Shown here piece by piece: positions 52,233-62,782 of a stretch of 64,000 bases of DNA (the stretch's first letter is position 1; each line of letters opens with the position of its first letter). Origin of the DNA: Jeotgalibacillus marinus (GTDB lineage: Bacteria > Bacillota > Bacilli > Bacillales > Jeotgalibacillaceae); assembly GCF_040801915.1 (NCBI RefSeq), contig NZ_JBFMIA010000008.1, forward strand, positions 1 to 64,000, written 5' to 3'. Below the pieces are notes generated by a model. The model saw nothing but the letters and a program-made list of their open reading frames with translations, ran no database searches and was not told the DNA's origin. Position numbers and translations under genes: made by a program.

Positions 52233-54662
52233 ATGATAAAAAGTAGGTTAAGATCAATCCTTGTTTTACTTTCTGTTTTACTCGTATTCTCTTCATTCGG
52301 GATGGGAGCAGGGGCCAATACTAATTCGTTTAAAGAAGCACCACAGCTTGCTGAGCTTTTCGGAGATTTTAATTTTGATTCGAACAAAAGTACATCGGTA
52401 ATCGTTGAACTCGACGAACCGTCTATTATTGAAGCTAAGAACCAAGGCACGAGTCAGTCGGAAGAAAATCTTAAAAATGAACGGAATAAAGTCAAAGTTG
52501 ATTTAGATAAAAAGGTATCAAAAGCGGAAGTAAATCGTGAATATGATTATGTATTTTCAGGTTTTTCAGTTGAGCTTCCTGCAAGTGAAATTCCGGCTTT
52601 ATTGTCTGTAGAAGGAGTAAAAGCTGTTTATCCAAACGTTTCATATACCACAACAAGTGTCGGCGAAGGAGAAGTTATCTCTGAAGAGTTCTTCAGCCCA
52701 GAGATGTTTGACAGTGCACCATACATTGGATCAGAAGAAGCTTGGGATGCGGGTTTTACGGGTGAGGGTGTGACTGTTGCTATCATTGATACTGGTGTTG
52801 ACTATACGCATCCTGATTTAGAGCATGCGTTTGGCGATTATAAAGGCTGGGATTTGGTTGATAACAACAATGATCCACAAGAAACACCAGCAGATGACCC
52901 TAGAGGAGATTCAACGTATCATGGAACTCATGTTGCGGGAACAGTTGCAGCAAATGGTATGATCAAAGGTGTAGCACCTGATGCAACACTTCTTGCTTAC
53001 CGTGTGCTTGGCCCTGGTGGCACTGGCTCAACAGAAGATGTAGTCGCTGGGATTGAAAAAGCTGTACTCGATGGTGCAGATGTGATGAACCTTTCATTAG
53101 GGAATACACTTAATAGTCCTGACTGGGCAACATCCATTGCACTAGATTGGGCAATGGCAGAAGGAATTGTAGCCGTTACATCAAACGGTAACAGTGGTCC
53201 AACCAATTGGACAGTAGGTTCACCAGGAACATCTCGTGAAGCGATTTCCGTTGGTGCAACACAGCTTCCATACAATGTTTACAGCTCTGAGCTAGTTACT
53301 TCTGAAGGAGTAAGCTATCCATCTGCAAAAGTAATGGGCTTTCCGAATGACGAAGAATTACTTGCTCTAAATGAAGGTGAGTATGAGTTTGTTGACGTAG
53401 GGTTAGGAGCAGAGGAAGACTTTGCAGGAAAAGATCTTACGGGAAAAATTGCGCTCATTAGTCGTGGAGAATATGCATTTGTTGATAAAGCAACGAATGC
53501 CAAAAACGCAGGGGCAATAGGAGCGATTATTTATAACAATATCGATGGCGAACATGTGGATGTTCCTGGTATGGATGTTCCAACAATAAAAACAACACTA
53601 GCAGACGGTCAAAAGCTTTTAGCTGAGCTTGAAGCTGGCAACGACACCGTTTCATTTAACATTGATTTTTCACATGAAGCTGATGAAACAATGGCTGACT
53701 TCTCATCTCGTGGTCCAGTTGTGGATACATGGATGATTAAACCAGACGTGTCCGCACCGGGTGTGAATATCACGAGTACCATTCCAACACATGACCCATC
53801 AAATCCACATGGGTATGCTGCTCTGCAAGGTACGAGTATGGCATCACCACACGTAGCCGGTGCTTCTGCTATCCTATTACAAGCACATCCAGATTGGAAT
53901 GTGGATGACGTAAAAGCAGCACTAATGAACACAGCTGATAATTTAATAAACCCAGAAACAAGTGAAGATTACGCTCACAATACACAAGGTGCAGGTAGTA
54001 TCAGAATAGTAGACGCAATGGAAACGACGACACTTGTAACGGATGCCAGTCATTCATTTGGTGTATTTTCTAAAGATAACGGAAAGCAAGTTGAGAAGAA
54101 TCACTTTACGATTAAAAACCTTTCTGAAACAAAACAAACGTATTCATTTGATGTGGACTTTGGCAAACAAAGCGAAGCAATTAAAGTAAATAACAGCAAT
54201 AACCTTAAAGTGAATGCTGGGAAATCAAAACAAGTGAATCTGAATGTTCAAGTTGATGCAAGCAAACTTGATCCTGGTTATTATGAAGGGTCAATCAAAG
54301 TGTCTAATGGCGATGAGGTCATTGATGTTCCGACGATCCTGTTTGTTAAGGAACCAGACTATCCTCGTGTTTCAAGCATGGGTGTAGAACAAAATAGTGA
54401 TGAGTTCACAATCAGTGGATACTTCCCAGGTGGGGCTGAACAAGTTGATCTATTCATCTACGCATCGAATGCAGATGGCGCACCACTTGCCTATTTAGGA
54501 GATATCGCAATCGTAGAAGATGTTGAAGCTGGTTTTCAAACATTTGCTTGGGATGGTAAAGTTGGCGGTGTGAAGCTAGAAGCAGGCTATTACAACATTT
54601 ATGCGTACGCAACAAAAGCAGGTCAAACGGATCTAGCAGGGGTTAACTTTTTACTAGAATAA
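52233..54662 (+). CDS. Secreted subtilisin-family (S8) protease, Vpr-like
   Basis: The product has 809 residues. Signal peptide about 1-29; inhibitor I9-type propeptide about 50-140; S8 catalytic domain with Asp186 (AIIDTGVDYTHPDL), His230 (YHGTHVAGT), the oxyanion Asn in SNGNSGPTN and Ser535 (QGTSMASPHVAGA); a PA domain inserted at about 350-460; then a C-terminal beta-rich region ending in a FlgD-like fold (GGVKLEAGYYNIYAYATKAG). This matches minor extracellular protease Vpr. It would supply peptides and perhaps process other exoproteins. A perfect terminator follows. Confidence 0.92.
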   Translation: MIKSRLRSILVLLSVLLVFSSFGMGAGANTNSFKEAPQLAELFGDFNFDSNKSTSVIVELDEPSIIEAKNQGTSQSEENLKNERNKVKVDLDKKVSKAEVNREYDYVFSGFSVELPASEIPALLSVEGVKAVYPNVSYTTTSVGEGEVISEEFFSPEMFDSAPYIGSEEAWDAGFTGEGVTVAIIDTGVDYTHPDLEHAFGDYKGWDLVDNNNDPQETPADDPRGDSTYHGTHVAGTVAANGMIKGVAPDATLLAYRVLGPGGTGSTEDVVAGIEKAVLDGADVMNLSLGNTLNSPDWATSIALDWAMAEGIVAVTSNGNSGPTNWTVGSPGTSREAISVGATQLPYNVYSSELVTSEGVSYPSAKVMGFPNDEELLALNEGEYEFVDVGLGAEEDFAGKDLTGKIALISRGEYAFVDKATNAKNAGAIGAIIYNNIDGEHVDVPGMDVPTIKTTLADGQKLLAELEAGNDTVSFNIDFSHEADETMADFSSRGPVVDTWMIKPDVSAPGVNITSTIPTHDPSNPHGYAALQGTSMASPHVAGASAILLQAHPDWNVDDVKAALMNTADNLINPETSEDYAHNTQGAGSIRIVDAMETTTLVTDASHSFGVFSKDNGKQVEKNHFTIKNLSETKQTYSFDVDFGKQSEAIKVNNSNNLKVNAGKSKQVNLNVQVDASKLDPGYYEGSIKVSNGDEVIDVPTILFVKEPDYPRVSSMGVEQNSDEFTISGYFPGGAEQVDLFIYASNADGAPLAYLGDIAIVEDVEAGFQTFAWDGKVGGVKLEAGYYNIYAYATKAGQTDLAGVNFLLE

Positions 54663-54664
54663 CT

Positions 54665-54710
54665 AAAAAACCAGTACTTACACAAATTTTTGTGTAAGTA
54701 CTGGTTTTTT
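54665..54710 (+). terminator. Terminator after the protease
   Basis: A 22-base perfect stem (AAAAAACCAGTACTTACACAAA and complement, with a two-base T loop) ends in TTTTTT. In 54711-55041 I see only a degraded peptide (IGAVRKNDDGVLIGFQTESG, about 54817-54905) and the upstream region of the next operon. Confidence 0.92.
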
Positions 54711-55041
54711 CATGTCTAGGAAAATAGATTGATGTAAATGCCAATATTCATAATCAAACCAATGTACACAATGGTCGAAAATGAAAAAACAACAACCCAA
54801 CCCAAGAGAAGATAGGAGCTGTGCGAAAAAATGATGATGGCGTTTTGATTGGTTTTCAAACAGAATCAGGGATTCGTGTGTGTTTTAATCGATTTTTTCG
54901 GATGTGAACCTACTAATACAAGAGTCATGTATTAATTTTAGATATAGTGTAAAAAGTTAACGAGATTAAGGCATTCCGTTGACACTTACATAAGAGGGTC
55001 ATATGGTAAGAAAGAAAGAACTTAGAAAAGGAACGATGACT

Positions 55042-55962
55042 ATGAAGGTAGCGGTTGGAATTGATATTGGTGGGACTAAAATAGCCATTGGGTTAGTAAG
55101 AGAGGATGGAAAGGTTCTAAAAGAAATAGAATTTCCAACGAACGTTGACGGAGGACCAGATCAAGCCCTTGAAAAGATGATTCAATATATAAAGTCCTTG
55201 TATACCGTAGAACCAAATATTATTGGGATTGGTATAGGAAGTCCTGGGCCTCTCGATACAAAGGCAGGAATAGTTCTTGAACCTCCGAATCTTCAAAGCT
55301 GGCATGGCTATCCTTTAGTACAGAAAATTGATAGCGCTTTCCGAACGAAGGTGAAGCTAATAAATGACGCAGATGCAGCGGCGTTCGCAGAATACTATTA
55401 TTCTCATAGAAGTGTATATTCACATATGATATATGTCACCGTTAGCACCGGTATTGGCGGAGGATTAATCCTAAATGGCGAACTGTATGAAGGAGTGCTA
55501 TCAGGTGCTGGGGAAATCGGTCATATGAGTATGGCGTCTAATGGTCCTCTTTGTGGATGTGGAAAAATCGGCTGCCTTGAGGCTTTTTCTTCTGGGACCG
55601 GTATGATGAATACTTGGAAAAAGAAGTTAGAGAGCTTACAGCAACCCTTTGACCCTGATTGGACGGGAAAAGACCTATTTGAACAAGGTGCAAGCGGAGA
55701 AACGACAGCTGCAGAAGTGGTGAAGAGCGGAGCGGATTATCTGGCAAGGGGAATCAGCCAAGCGGTTCAACTTCTTAATCCAGAGCTTGTTGTCCTTGGT
55801 GGTGGCATCGTACTGGCACAGCCGACCTTTTATCAACAAGTTGTCCAAGCTGTTCCTAATTATTTACTAGATCATCACAAACGAAATATTGTTTTCGCTA
55901 TAGCTGAACAAGGTCGTACCGCAGGATTTAAAGGAGCAGCAGCCGCTGTTCTTGCGGAATAA
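55042..55962 (+). CDS. ROK-family sugar kinase
   Basis: The product has 306 residues from ATG 55042, nine bases after AAAAGGA; 55003 and 55036 are less suitable. Phosphate loop GIDIGGTKIAIG; catalytic Asp in NDADAAAFAE; zinc/ROK motif GEIGHMSM...CGCGKIGCLEAFSSG. It probably phosphorylates mannose or another hexose released by the mannosidases encoded just downstream. It is the first gene of a same-strand cluster (gap 23 bases to the next start). Confidence 0.9.
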   Translation: MKVAVGIDIGGTKIAIGLVREDGKVLKEIEFPTNVDGGPDQALEKMIQYIKSLYTVEPNIIGIGIGSPGPLDTKAGIVLEPPNLQSWHGYPLVQKIDSAFRTKVKLINDADAAAFAEYYYSHRSVYSHMIYVTVSTGIGGGLILNGELYEGVLSGAGEIGHMSMASNGPLCGCGKIGCLEAFSSGTGMMNTWKKKLESLQQPFDPDWTGKDLFEQGASGETTAAEVVKSGADYLARGISQAVQLLNPELVVLGGGIVLAQPTFYQQVVQAVPNYLLDHHKRNIVFAIAEQGRTAGFKGAAAAVLAE

Positions 55963-55985
55963 ATTGCTGGAAAAGGGTGTATAAC

Positions 55986-58706
55986 ATGACAGAAAAACGA
56001 AAAGCCCATATTATTTCCCACTCTCACTGGGATCGAGAATGGTATTTACCTTTTGAGAAACATCGTTTTTATCTCGTGAAATTAATGGATAAAGTTCTAG
56101 ATATGTTTGCCTCAAACACAGGTTTTAATAGTTTTCATCTAGATGGACAAACGATCTTGTTAGAGGATTACCTCGCCATTCGTCCGCATAGAAAAGAAGA
56201 GTTGAAAAAATATATTAAGGAGAGTCGTATTCATATTGGTCCATGGTATGTGTTGCAAGATGCGTTTTTAACAAGTAGTGAAGCGAATATTCGTAATCTT
56301 CTCTATGGATTACAGGATGCGAAAGAGTATGGACAAGTTTCTAAAATCGGTTATTTTCCTGATACATTTGGGATCTACGGTCAAGCTCCTCAACTATTAA
56401 AGCAAGCAGGAATTAACGCCGCAACGTTTGGTCGAGGTGTAAAGCCGACCGGTTTTAACAATACAGTTAGTGATGCAGTAAACTTTGAATCGCCTTTTTC
56501 TGAGCTAAAATGGGAATCCCCTGACGGTTCATCTGTATTAGGCATCTTGTTTGCTAATTGGTATTCAAATGGAAATGAGATTCCTACGGAGCCTAGTGAA
56601 GCAGAGGCCTTTTGGCAGCAAAAATTGAAAGATGCAGAGAAATATGCCTCTACAAACCATCTTCTTTTTATGAATGGATGTGACCATCAACCTGTTCAAG
56701 TGGATATTCCTGAGGCACTGCAAATGGCTAATGAGCTTTATCCTGACGTTGAATTTGTCCACTCTAATTTTGATGAGTATGTTCAAGAGCTACAAATGTC
56801 GTTGCCAGAAAAGCTCCAAACGATTAAAGGCGAACTTCGAAACCAAAGGACAGATGGCTGGTCTACTCTTGTTAATACTGCTTCAGCAAGAATCTATTTA
56901 AAACAAATGAATCAGGTTTGCCAGACATTATTAGAAAAAGTAGCGGAACCGTTATCGGTATTTGCTCATCTTTTGGGAGGCGAGTACCCTCGTGATTATT
57001 TACGTTATTCTTGGAAGCTGATGATGGAAAACCACCCACATGATAGCATCTGTGGCTGTTCTGTCGATGAAGTTCATGAAGAAATGGTCACACGTTTCAA
57101 GAAAGTACAGCAAACAGTAGAAATGATTGTTTCTGAGAAAACGGAACACATTGCCACGGAAATTGACACATCAGAAGCTGGTTTAACGAAAGGTGACATT
57201 CCACTCGTTGTGTTTAATACTTCTGGAAATAAACGTGACATGGTAATTGAAAAAGTAGTGGAAATCGAAAAAGTTTATTTCTCCAACATGCATTTTTCTG
57301 AAATCCGTGACCATTTGATGGCGAAAGAAGTGCCGAACTTTACTCTTATTAATTCGAAGAAAGACGTTATTCCTCATACAGTGAAAGATATGGGCGTCCA
57401 TTTTGGCTATGAACTCCCTGATCAGGACTTCCGTCAGCCTTATTTTGCAAGAAAGATAAAGGTTATTTTCTCGGCTGAACAACTGCCGCAACTAGGGTAT
57501 CAGACTTACTTTTTAACAGAGTCTCAAGAAACTGACAGAGGAGGTTCGTTGTTAACAAATGAGAGAACCCTTGAAAATCAGTATGTTCAGGTCCTGATTC
57601 ATGATAATGGATCCTACACCTTGAAAGATAAAAAAACGGGCCACTCGTACGACAGATTAGGTATTTATGAAAATACTAGTGATATTGGAAATGAATATAT
57701 GTTTAAAAAACCTGCTAGTGAAGTCCCACTGACAACGGAAAAACTTGGAGCGGAGATCAGAACGATTGAAGATTCTAGTATCCGTTCATGTATTGAAATC
57801 AAACACGTATGGGAAGTTCCACAGGAAGCTGGACAGACGTTTGAAGAAGAAAAAAATAACCTTGTTTGGCATCCCGATCGTAATGCCGCACGTTCGAATG
57901 AAACGACTATACTTGAAATGGTCACACATTTAACACTCGAAACAAATGCAAGAGGGCCTAAGGTGAAAGTAACCATCAACAATCAATCAAAAGATCATCG
58001 TCTCCGTGTGTTATTTCCAACCAATTTGAAAACCGATCATCATTATGCTGACAGTATTTTCGAAGTAGTGAAACGTCCGAACCATCCTGAAATAGAATGG
58101 GAGAATCCTAGCTTCGATCACCATCAACAGGCTTTTGTCTCCGTTTCAGACGAGCAAGTTGGCTTAACGATTGCCAATAAAGGGCTGAATGAGTATGAAA
58201 TTCTTGAAAAAGACACGACCATCGCTGTGACCATTTTGCGTTCTGTTTCGGAATTAGGAGATTGGGGATACTTCCCAACACCGGGGGCACAGTGTTTAGG
58301 AGAAAACCATGTCGAATTTATGCTTATCCCACATCAAGAGTCTGTTATTGATTCGGAAGCCTATAAGATAGCCTATGATTTTCAAATACCTGACGTAACG
58401 GTTCAAACGGATATTCATCAAGGATCTGTCCCATTAAGTGGGGAGTTTGTAAGTTGGGGAGGAGACAAATCTTCCTTTTCTAGCTTGAAATTAGCAGAGG
58501 AAAAGGATGATATTATGGTTCGATTCTTTAATCCTTCAGGAACTAAATCTTTACTTTCTGTTCAAAGTAAAAAAGCTCACAATTACTATCAAAGCAATAT
58601 TATAGAAGAATCCATAAGAAATCTTGGAGAAAAGGCGAGCAGTCAAACGGTAAACCCATATGAAATATTCACTATTGGGATTTCAACAGGAGAGGGAGGG
58701 CGATGA
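55986..58706 (+). CDS. Alpha-mannosidase, GH38
   Basis: The product has 906 residues from ATG 55986. N-terminal metal site in HIISHSHWDREWYLPFEKH; nucleophile Asp126 in GYFPDTFGIYGQAPQLL; PHDSICGCSVDEVHEEM supplies a further conserved His/Asp; then the beta-rich GH38 C-terminal domains. No signal peptide, so it is cytoplasmic and acts on imported mannosides or phospho-mannosides (MngB-like). The stop overlaps the GH125 start by four bases. Confidence 0.9.
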   Translation: MTEKRKAHIISHSHWDREWYLPFEKHRFYLVKLMDKVLDMFASNTGFNSFHLDGQTILLEDYLAIRPHRKEELKKYIKESRIHIGPWYVLQDAFLTSSEANIRNLLYGLQDAKEYGQVSKIGYFPDTFGIYGQAPQLLKQAGINAATFGRGVKPTGFNNTVSDAVNFESPFSELKWESPDGSSVLGILFANWYSNGNEIPTEPSEAEAFWQQKLKDAEKYASTNHLLFMNGCDHQPVQVDIPEALQMANELYPDVEFVHSNFDEYVQELQMSLPEKLQTIKGELRNQRTDGWSTLVNTASARIYLKQMNQVCQTLLEKVAEPLSVFAHLLGGEYPRDYLRYSWKLMMENHPHDSICGCSVDEVHEEMVTRFKKVQQTVEMIVSEKTEHIATEIDTSEAGLTKGDIPLVVFNTSGNKRDMVIEKVVEIEKVYFSNMHFSEIRDHLMAKEVPNFTLINSKKDVIPHTVKDMGVHFGYELPDQDFRQPYFARKIKVIFSAEQLPQLGYQTYFLTESQETDRGGSLLTNERTLENQYVQVLIHDNGSYTLKDKKTGHSYDRLGIYENTSDIGNEYMFKKPASEVPLTTEKLGAEIRTIEDSSIRSCIEIKHVWEVPQEAGQTFEEEKNNLVWHPDRNAARSNETTILEMVTHLTLETNARGPKVKVTINNQSKDHRLRVLFPTNLKTDHHYADSIFEVVKRPNHPEIEWENPSFDHHQQAFVSVSDEQVGLTIANKGLNEYEILEKDTTIAVTILRSVSELGDWGYFPTPGAQCLGENHVEFMLIPHQESVIDSEAYKIAYDFQIPDVTVQTDIHQGSVPLSGEFVSWGGDKSSFSSLKLAEEKDDIMVRFFNPSGTKSLLSVQSKKAHNYYQSNIIEESIRNLGEKASSQTVNPYEIFTIGISTGEGGR

Positions 58707-60022
58707 CAGTGATAAAAAATACCCCTACTTCATTAACAAAATTAATTGATCGAGTGAAAGAAACGTTCCCGGATGATGAAAAGCTACAAACCATGTTTGA
58801 GCAATGTTTTCTAAATACCTATGAAACAACGTTAAAGCCAAAAGAAGATGGGACAACTTTTGTCATAACAGGAGATATACCCGCCATGTGGCTTCGTGAT
58901 TCTGCCGCACAAGTAAGGCCCTATCTGATTGCGGCAGAGGAAGACGAGGAAATGGCCAATCTCATTGAAGGGGTTGTGCGACGTCAAATTCGCTATATCA
59001 ATGAAGACCCTTACGCTAATGCGTTTAATGAAGAACCTAATGGAAATGGATATCAGTCAGATCAAACGGACATGAAACCGATCGTTTGGGAGCGAAAATA
59101 CGAAATTGATTCACTTTGCTATCCGATTCAGCTTTCCTATTTATTATGGAAATCAACGGGTAAAACAGAACACTTTGATGAGAGCTTTGTCCAAGCAATA
59201 AAAAACATTCTTCATGTTTGGAAGACCGAGCAGGAGCACGAGGAAAAGTCGTCTTATCGCTTTGAACGAGAAAATGTTCGACAATCGGATACGTTGATTC
59301 GCGATGGAAGAGGTTCTGATACCGTTAGAACAGGGTTGACATGGAGTGCTTTCCGTCCAAGTGATGATGCTTGTCTATACGGTTATTTGGTGCCAGCCAA
59401 TATGTTCGCAGCTGTTGTTTTGGGTTACGTGGCGGAGATAGGCGAAAAGGTTTTGCATAACGAAGAATTAAAAACAGAGTGTGAACAATTAGCCTCTGAG
59501 ATCAGAATGGGAATCGAGCACTATGCTCTTCTTAACCATCCAGTTCATCAGGAAATGTATGTATACGAAACAGACGGTAAAGGTGGTTATCATCTAATGG
59601 ATGATGCCAATGTTCCAAGTCTTCTGTCCATGCCTTATCTTGGATGGTGTGATTTTGAGGATAAGAGGTATGCCAATACACGTCAATTTTTGTTAAGTCG
59701 TGACAATCCTTATTATTATGAAGGAAAAGTAGCAAGTGGAATCGGGAGTCCTCATACACCGGATCATTATATCTGGCATATTGCTTTAGCTATTCAGGGG
59801 ATGACAAGCATAGAAGAGGACGAAAGAAAACAAATCTTGGAGGTGATGAAAGAGTCAGAAGGGGGCACTGGTTTCATGCATGAGGGGTTCAATACGGATG
59901 ACCCAGGCGAGTTTACAAGAGACTGGTTTTCATGGGCCAATTCCATGTTCAGTGAATTTGTCTTAAGTTTATGTGGACTAGCCGTAAAAGGGAGTCCATT
60001 ACACAAAAAAATTAACTGTTAA
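58703..60022 (+). CDS. GH125 exo-alpha-1,6-mannosidase
   Basis: The product has 439 residues. Family marks: GDIPAMWLRDSAAQVRPYL, YEIDSLCYPIQLSYLLWK, TGLTWSAFRPSDDACLYGYL, SGIGSPHTPDHYIWHIALAI and EGFNTDDPGEFTRDWFSWANSMF. GH125 enzymes are inverting metal-independent exo-alpha-1,6-mannosidases that trim the core of high-mannose N-glycans. No signal peptide, so it is cytoplasmic like the GH38. It is translationally coupled to the upstream gene. Confidence 0.92.
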   Translation: MTVIKNTPTSLTKLIDRVKETFPDDEKLQTMFEQCFLNTYETTLKPKEDGTTFVITGDIPAMWLRDSAAQVRPYLIAAEEDEEMANLIEGVVRRQIRYINEDPYANAFNEEPNGNGYQSDQTDMKPIVWERKYEIDSLCYPIQLSYLLWKSTGKTEHFDESFVQAIKNILHVWKTEQEHEEKSSYRFERENVRQSDTLIRDGRGSDTVRTGLTWSAFRPSDDACLYGYLVPANMFAAVVLGYVAEIGEKVLHNEELKTECEQLASEIRMGIEHYALLNHPVHQEMYVYETDGKGGYHLMDDANVPSLLSMPYLGWCDFEDKRYANTRQFLLSRDNPYYYEGKVASGIGSPHTPDHYIWHIALAIQGMTSIEEDERKQILEVMKESEGGTGFMHEGFNTDDPGEFTRDWFSWANSMFSEFVLSLCGLAVKGSPLHKKINC

Positions 60023-60073
60023 ATGATTCTATGACCCAGAGAGCCGGTGCAAATACGACATAGGGGTGAAGTA

Positions 60074-62041
60074 ATGACAGTAAATAAATTTCGTTTAACC
60101 GTTGGCTTTTCACTACTGTTTCTTGTTTTTTTTGTATCTAATCAAAGTGTTGCTGCCCAACCTGAATCATCCTATTGGTTTCCCGAAGAATTTCTAGAGT
60201 GGAGCCCTGACAATGATCCAGATGCCATTTTCAATAAAAGTACTATCCCGCTAAAAGAGAGTGATGTGCTGTATAACGTCAATGAGCATGCGCAATCAGA
60301 AGCTCAACTTACGGCCTTATCAGCACTTAACCCTCATACGAGTGGAGTCCCTTCACAAGGGGGCAAAGAATTTTTTGCGAATACATTTAGCTATTGGCAA
60401 TATGTCGATTTAATGGTTTATTGGGCTGGCTCTTCTGGTGAAGGGATTATCGTTCCGCCGAGTGCGGATGTCATTGATGCTTCTCACAAGAACGGTGTTC
60501 CGATTTTAGGGAATGTCTTTTTCCCACCAATTGTATACGGTGGAAAGTTTGAGTGGTTAGAACAGATGCTAACGCAGAACAGCGATGGAACGTTTCCTGC
60601 TGCTGATAAATTAATTGAAGTAGCGGAATATTACGGTTTCGATGGCTGGTTTATTAACCAGGAAACAGCAGGTGGTACACAGGAAACTGCGGAGAAAATG
60701 AAGGAATTCCTTGCTTATTTACAAACGAATAAACCTGAAAGCATGCACATGATGTGGTATGACTCAATGGTTGAGAACGGAAGTATTTCTTGGCAAAACG
60801 CATTGACGGATCAAAATAAAGAGTTTTTTCAACGATCGGACAGCATGTTTTTAAATTTCTGGTGGAATAGTCAAAGGAGCTCATATGAAAAAGCCAAACA
60901 GTTAGGGAGAAACCCGTATGATCTCTACACTGGCATTGATGTAGAGGCAAGAGGAATAGAAACGAGAATCAACTGGGAAGGCATTTTTCCTGAAGGTCAA
61001 GATCCATATACTTCCCTAGGTATTTACAGACCTGATTGGGCGTTTAAAACGACTTCAACGATTAAAGATTTCTTAAATAAAGAAGATCTCTTCTGGGTTG
61101 GAGAAGGTGGGGATCCGAGCGAGACAGTTAATAATGGAGATTGGAAAGGGTTAGCCCATTATTTTTCTGCGAAAACCGTGATCAATGAAGTGCCATTCGT
61201 AACGAATTTTAATACTGGGAGTGGGAGCTCCTTCTCTGTAGATGGTATAACCTTATTAGAGGAAGAATGGAATAATCGAAGTCTACAAGACATTTTGCCA
61301 ACATGGCGCTGGATTCGTGACAGCGAAGGATCACCTCTTGATGCGGACTTTGACTGGGAAGAATCTTATTATGGCGGTTCCTCATTAAAGGTGTCAGGAG
61401 AGCTAAATAAGGAAAATGCTACAAATCTTATGCTTTATAAAACAGACTTACCGATTGAGAAAGATTCAGAGATCTCTATTACCTATAAAACATCTTCATC
61501 ACCTAATATGAAGATCGGCATTAGCTATGATGACGAACCAGATCAATTCACCTATTTAGATGTTGAGATACGTGGGAATGGTGAATGGACGACAGACAAG
61601 TTGGAGCTGAAAAAGTTTGAAGGGAAGCAGATCGCAGCCATTTCGTTATTTTTCGATAGCAACAAAGAAATAGAGGATTTTTCAATTAATATCGGCGAGC
61701 TGAAAATCTATGATAGAAAATCAAATAATGATAATCCAAACTCCCCTTCAAGTGTGAACTGGCTGGAACAGCAGTTTGAGGAATCTATTTATGCAGATCT
61801 TGGATTTAGTTGGACTGCCGATGATGAGGGTTTTAAGTATTACGAAATCTATCGCGTCATGCCTGATGGCAGCAAACAATGGATAGGGGCTACACCAAAT
61901 ACAGCATATTATATTTCTGAACTGATTCGAGTTGGGGAAGAGACAACGACTACATTAGAGCTCGTGACGGTGAATGAGCACAATCAACGAAGCACAGGAA
62001 CAACGTTTACATTTGAATGGCCTTCGTATCCTAAACCATGA
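60074..62041 (+). CDS. Secreted endo-beta-N-acetylglucosaminidase, GH85
   Basis: The product has 655 residues from ATG 60074 (AGGGGTGAAG upstream). Signal peptide to about residue 29 (VAA-QPE). The GH85 barrel contains YWQYVDLMVYWAGSSGEGI, VPILGNVFFPP and YGFDGWFINQETAGG, with the substrate-assisted pair Asn195 and Glu197. C-terminal beta-sandwich modules, one fibronectin-III-like (SVNWLEQQFEESIYADLGFS onward), follow. It cuts the GlcNAc-GlcNAc core of N-glycans outside the cell; no cell-wall anchor is seen. The released glycan would be imported and trimmed by the GH38/GH125 enzymes. Confidence 0.92.
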   Translation: MTVNKFRLTVGFSLLFLVFFVSNQSVAAQPESSYWFPEEFLEWSPDNDPDAIFNKSTIPLKESDVLYNVNEHAQSEAQLTALSALNPHTSGVPSQGGKEFFANTFSYWQYVDLMVYWAGSSGEGIIVPPSADVIDASHKNGVPILGNVFFPPIVYGGKFEWLEQMLTQNSDGTFPAADKLIEVAEYYGFDGWFINQETAGGTQETAEKMKEFLAYLQTNKPESMHMMWYDSMVENGSISWQNALTDQNKEFFQRSDSMFLNFWWNSQRSSYEKAKQLGRNPYDLYTGIDVEARGIETRINWEGIFPEGQDPYTSLGIYRPDWAFKTTSTIKDFLNKEDLFWVGEGGDPSETVNNGDWKGLAHYFSAKTVINEVPFVTNFNTGSGSSFSVDGITLLEEEWNNRSLQDILPTWRWIRDSEGSPLDADFDWEESYYGGSSLKVSGELNKENATNLMLYKTDLPIEKDSEISITYKTSSSPNMKIGISYDDEPDQFTYLDVEIRGNGEWTTDKLELKKFEGKQIAAISLFFDSNKEIEDFSINIGELKIYDRKSNNDNPNSPSSVNWLEQQFEESIYADLGFSWTADDEGFKYYEIYRVMPDGSKQWIGATPNTAYYISELIRVGEETTTTLELVTVNEHNQRSTGTTFTFEWPSYPKP

Positions 62042-62150
62042 GTTTTCATAAGTAGTTGAAGCTGTAACAACCAATGGTTAAAACAAATAGGAGTCAAGGA
62101 GGTTAGGTTCTTCTTGGCTTCTAATACATCAAGAAAGGCGAGTGATCATC

Positions 62151-62759
62151 ATGTTCGGAAACATTTTACAGCAAACAAGTGAATGGGTCACACGTCTTGT
62201 ATGGGTCAATCTTCTTTGGCTATTGTTTATCGGAGCGGGGCTGGGAATTTTCGGGTTCATGCCTGCTACGATTGCGTTATTTACAGTAACAAGAAAGTGG
62301 AGCATGGGGAATTTTGATATTTCACCATGGAAAATTTACAAAGAAACGTTTAAGAAGGAATTTTTTAGAGGCAACTTTGCTGGTTTAATATTTGTCTTAC
62401 TCGGTCTATTTATTTATTTTGATTTGAAAGTCGCAGAAATGATGCCAGGTGTCTTTTCGATCTTTCTATATGTGTTTTTTCTATTTTTATCTCTCGTTTT
62501 TGTTTTTACGATTATTTATTTCTTTCCTTTATACGTCCATTACCAATTATCAATGAGGGACTATTTTAAGCAGGCGTTTATTTATGCCATTGCTAGTCCA
62601 ACCACCACGTTCCTTATGATAGTGGGATTATTTTGTATAGGATATCTTATTTATAACTTACCTGGCTTGATTCCATTTGTCTCTGGGGTTTTGATGGCTT
62701 ATTGGATTATTAATGTTTGTATGAAACGCTTCCGTAGACTTGAAGAAGCGGTAAGCTAA
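62151..62759 (+). CDS. YesL-like (DUF624) membrane protein
   Basis: The product has 202 residues from ATG 62151 behind AAGGCGAG. Five hydrophobic helices; DUF624 marks WVNLLWLLFIGAGLGIFGFM near the start and FPLYVHYQLSMRDYFKQAFI. YesL-type proteins occur in Firmicute glycan-use operons, often near ABC sugar transporters, with unknown role. Confidence 0.85.
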   Translation: MFGNILQQTSEWVTRLVWVNLLWLLFIGAGLGIFGFMPATIALFTVTRKWSMGNFDISPWKIYKETFKKEFFRGNFAGLIFVLLGLFIYFDLKVAEMMPGVFSIFLYVFFLFLSLVFVFTIIYFFPLYVHYQLSMRDYFKQAFIYAIASPTTTFLMIVGLFCIGYLIYNLPGLIPFVSGVLMAYWIINVCMKRFRRLEEAVS

Positions 62760-62782
62760 AAGACCGATGAGGAGGGATCACC

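Noticed and set aside
54816..54905. DUF3892-like small protein
   Set aside because: The peptide looks protein-like, but the frame begins after a stop with no start codon or ribosome site; at most a remnant.
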